A DNA stretch of 24,432 nucleotides. Origin: Gp6-AA40 sp050742535. Its GTDB lineage: Bacteria > Acidobacteriota > Vicinamibacteria > Vicinamibacterales > UBA2999. Positions 22,534-24,432 of this stretch are shown in pieces. Position 1 is the first letter of the stretch; every line of letters starts with the position of its first letter. The stretch lies in contig JBOGIQ010000050.1 in NCBI GenBank assembly GCA_050742535.1, positions 1-24,432 on the forward strand, written 5' to 3'. The position numbers and the translations under genes were made by a program. Below the pieces are notes generated by a model, which did no database searches, was not told the DNA's origin, and saw nothing but the letters and a program-made list of their open reading frames with translations.

Positions 22534-23106
22534 TTACTTGGCCGCCGCGGGAGCGGAGACCATGCAGCGATCTTCGGGCTCTTTCGGCGTGTTCCGGTAC
22601 TTGTCGTGACAGTTCGCGCAGGCGTCAGAGACTTTTCCGGTGACCTCGATGATTGCGTCCTCGTTGTAGTTCTTGGCTTCCCCGAACTTCTGGACCTCGG
22701 CGCCAACAGCCGCGAGGGCCGCCGCCCATTTCTTGAAATCTTCCTGATCGTTTGGCACCGGCTGGCCGTTCTTGCACTTGCGGCCGGGAATCATGATCAG
22801 ATTGGCGGTTTCCTGCAGCGCGACGCCGGCGTTGGCGATAGCGTTCCACCCTGCGTATTCCGGGATTCCGCCGTACTGCGCGGACGCGTTGCCAGCGGTG
22901 TCGCCGGGCTTGACGGGTGCGCCGGGATCGTTCGTCTGCATGTCGAAGATGGTGTTGGAGGCCGGGAACGGGATGGCCACCATCACCTGAGCAAGAGTGC
23001 CGTGAGCCGTATACGTCGGCGCGGCCGGAGCGGGTGCTTCCGCAGGCCTGGTGCAACCAGCGGCGACGAACGCCGCGACGACAATCAGTCCACACAACCG
23101 TTTCAT
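22534..23106 (-). CDS. Monoheme cytochrome c lipoprotein (c556-like layout)
   Basis: A 190-residue exported protein. MKRLCGLIVVAAFVAAGC ends in a lipobox (A-A-G-C18), so it should be a lipid-anchored protein outside the cytoplasmic membrane. A single heme-binding CANCH (163-167) lies near the C-terminus, as in the four-helix cytochromes c'/c556; Met105 in ANLIMIPGR could be the distal ligand. Two further Cys (111 and 181) could form a disulfide. The ATG at 23106 is fixed by GAGGAG (23114-23119) seven bases upstream. It is the first gene of the tight minus-strand series and probably passes electrons to or from the membrane proteins encoded next; that role is inferred from order only. Confidence 0.88.
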   Translation of the reverse strand: MKRLCGLIVVAAFVAAGCTRPAEAPAPAAPTYTAHGTLAQVMVAIPFPASNTIFDMQTNDPGAPVKPGDTAGNASAQYGGIPEYAGWNAIANAGVALQETANLIMIPGRKCKNGQPVPNDQEDFKKWAAALAAVGAEVQKFGEAKNYNEDAIIEVTGKVSDACANCHDKYRNTPKEPEDRCMVSAPAAAK

Positions 23107-23113
23107 ACGAGAT

Positions 23114-23119
23114 CTCCTC
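23114..23119 (-). promoter_or_regulatory. Ribosome binding site GAGGAG of the cytochrome c gene
   Basis: GAGGAG on the minus strand, seven bases before the ATG at 23106. It selects this start over a frame that extends 35 codons upstream through the palindrome at 23168-23190. Confidence 0.75.
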
Positions 23120-23167
23120 GGACTGGAGCTGGTCGGGAAGGGAAAGACTTTGGATACACGGAATGTG

Positions 23168-23190
23168 GCTTCCGCCTTAAAGGCGGAAGC
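23168..23190. repeat. Palindromic hairpin in the divergent intergenic region
   Basis: GCTTCCGCCT (23168-23177) pairs perfectly with AGGCGGAAGC (23181-23190) across loop TAA. It lies in the 226-base gap between the divergent cytochrome c and coiled-coil genes, and has the same CCT-loop-AGG core as the hairpins at 13866-13886 and 16418-16439. Confidence 0.88.
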
Positions 23191-23254
23191 TACGCAATGA
23201 AAATCGGGCAATTCGGCCGCGAGTCTATCGCAGGGGTTGGACCAAATTCAAATT

Positions 23255-23274
23255 ACGTTTTTCTGACGAAACGT
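23255..23274. promoter_or_regulatory. Inverted repeat ACGTTT-N8-AAACGT, possible operator
   Basis: ACGTTT (23255-23260) and AAACGT (23269-23274) form a 20-bp dyad in the least GC-rich part of the divergent gap, 58 bases before the plus-strand start. The layout suits a dimeric regulator. No promoter hexamers with good spacing were found beside it. Confidence 0.3.
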
Positions 23275-23332
23275 TCAGGTGCGCGTCACTTGGCGGCTGC
23301 TTTGCTGTGCTTGTCGGGTGGAGGTCCAACCC

Positions 23333-24432
23333 ATGTTTCAGCGAGTCGCACAGGTCTTTGTGCTTACAGCCGTGGTCGCCGTGGCCATGCCGGTGCGGGC
23401 GTCGGCGCAGGCGGCTCCCAATCCCACTCAGCAGAGCGTCGCGACACCGCAGGGCGAGATCCCGGTATTCCGTGTGACCGTCGTCGGGCGCTCGGTGCCG
23501 GCGATCAACTACCGCCCTCGCTCCGGCGACACGCGGATCAATTTCGCCGGCACGGCGCTCATGGCGAAGGGTGAAGGGTGGGCGTCGGTCGAAGGAGAGA
23601 AGGGGGTCATCGAGATCGACGCCCGCTTCAACAAGCTCGACGCGCCGCAGCGCTTCGGCCGCGAGTACCTGACTTACGTACTTTGGGCGATTACACCGGA
23701 GGGCCGGGCCACCAATCTGGGTGAGCTTCAGCTGAACGGGGATGACGGACGTTTGCAGGTCACCACAGAGCTGCAGTCGTTCGCGCTGGTTCTCACGGCT
23801 GAGCCGTATTTCGCGGTCTCGCAGCCGAGCGACGTCGTCGTCATGGAGAACGTCGTCCGCGAGTCAGGATTCGAGCGGACGCAGGGCCGCGTCGAGACGC
23901 TCGAGGCGAAATACGAGCTGCTCAAGCGCGGGTCCTATCTGATGAACCGCGATCCGGCGCTGTTGAAGGTGAAGCCGCTGGAGCCGGGTGCGCCTCTGGA
24001 TCTGGCGCAGGCGCGCAACGCCGTCGAACTTGCCCGTTTGGCGGGCGCCGATCGATTTGCGGCGGACACGTTCAACAAAGCGGTGTCGCTGCTGACCGAG
24101 GCAGAAACGCAGCGGGAGAAGGGCCGGAAGGGGAACCAGGTGCAGCAGCCGGCGCGGCAGGCGGCGCAGACCGCTGAAGACGCGCGGCTGATCGCGCTGC
24201 AGCGGCAGGAAGCCGAATTCCAGGAACAGCAGCGGCGCCTCGCGCTGCAGCGCGAGGAGGAGGCGGCGGCGCGGCTGCGGGCCGAAGAGGATCGCCGCCG
24301 CCGGGCCGAGGACGATCGGCTGCGCGTCGAGCGTGAACGCGAACGCGCCGAGTCCGAGCGGGCGGCAGCGGAACGCGAGCGGCTGGCGGCCGAACGGGCA
24401 CGGGCCGATCTCGAACGCGCACGCTCCGAAGC
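23333..24432 (+). CDS. Secreted coiled-coil-rich protein, probably OmpA/DUF4398 type; 3' end outside the window
   Basis: An open frame from the ATG at 23333, with GGAGG (23320-23324) eight bases upstream, runs without stop to the window edge (366 codons seen). MFQRVAQVFVLTAVVAVAMP and RASA form a signal peptide with cleavage near residue 25. Residues 45-165 are beta-rich (EIPVFRVTVVGRSVPAINYR, KLDAPQRFGREYLTYVLWAI, LQSFALVLTAEPYFAVSQPSDVVVMEN). From about residue 225 (APLDLAQARNAVELARLAGAD) the sequence turns to helix of DUF4398 style, then to a long Arg/Glu/Ala coiled coil to the edge. In Acidobacteriota such proteins commonly end in a peptidoglycan-binding OmpA domain, which would lie beyond the window; that part is expectation, not seen. 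It would act as an envelope structural protein. Confidence 0.85.
   Translation, partial: MFQRVAQVFVLTAVVAVAMPVRASAQAAPNPTQQSVATPQGEIPVFRVTVVGRSVPAINYRPRSGDTRINFAGTALMAKGEGWASVEGEKGVIEIDARFNKLDAPQRFGREYLTYVLWAITPEGRATNLGELQLNGDDGRLQVTTELQSFALVLTAEPYFAVSQPSDVVVMENVVRESGFERTQGRVETLEAKYELLKRGSYLMNRDPALLKVKPLEPGAPLDLAQARNAVELARLAGADRFAADTFNKAVSLLTEAETQREKGRKGNQVQQPARQAAQTAEDARLIALQRQEAEFQEQQRRLALQREEEAAARLRAEEDRRRRAEDDRLRVERERERAESERAAAERERLAAERARADLERARSE

Noticed and set aside
22606..23574. A 322-codon plus-strand frame opposite the cytochrome c gene
   Set aside because: The minus strand has a lipobox, CxxCH and a strong ribosome site in the same place; the plus frame has none and runs into the signal peptide of the next gene in the wrong frame.

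Overview
The window is high-GC bacterial DNA with no RNA genes, phage genes, insertion sequences or CRISPR array that I could see. Gene content points to Acidobacteriota, probably class Vicinamibacteria. The main signs are three MacB-like permeases of the acidobacterial duplicated orphan permease (ADOP) type with no ABC ATPase nearby, two tannase-family esterases, a PEGA-domain protein kinase homologue, a large coiled-coil envelope protein of the kind that often ends in an OmpA domain, and many small intergenic palindromes. The taxonomic call is inference from gene families, not from a marker gene.

Left part (1-12.9 kb). A 26-bp tandem repeat array leads into a plus-strand PQQ-type sugar dehydrogenase homologue that appears to lack the usual active-site histidine. 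It converges on a long minus-strand block. Read in the direction of transcription the block is: a remnant of an ADOP permease, an intact ADOP permease, tannase 2 (ATGA overlap), two coupled ADOP permeases, a small coiled-coil membrane protein, and tannase 1. The two tannases are close paralogues with complete CS-D-HC catalytic motifs. The block looks like a locus built by duplication of esterase and permease genes.

Middle part (12.9-18.3 kb). Four genes without clear housekeeping roles lie together: a soluble protein resembling a histidine-kinase output domain but with degenerate ATP-binding motifs; a secreted TPR-like/TonB-C-terminal-like protein; a divergent coiled-coil, single-span membrane protein with an RskA-like C-terminal domain; and a single-span pseudokinase with an extracytoplasmic PEGA domain. 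Two of the four look like kinase-fold proteins that have lost catalysis. This is the best candidate for an undescribed system in the window, possibly a scaffold or sensor linking cytoplasm and envelope.

Right part (18.4-24.4 kb). Two small minus-strand genes (a conserved-looking 98-residue protein and a winged-helix-like protein) are followed, further right, by a tight minus-strand operon. In transcription order it encodes a monoheme cytochrome c lipoprotein, two paralogous four- or five-helix membrane proteins, a two-helix small membrane protein, an FkbM-type methyltransferase and a MATE-family exporter. A divergent plus-strand gene for a secreted, coiled-coil-rich protein runs off the right edge.

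Intergenic spaces are short (none above 300 bases apart from the 462-base stretch that holds the permease remnant). Several contain hairpins with a shared architecture but different stem sequences.
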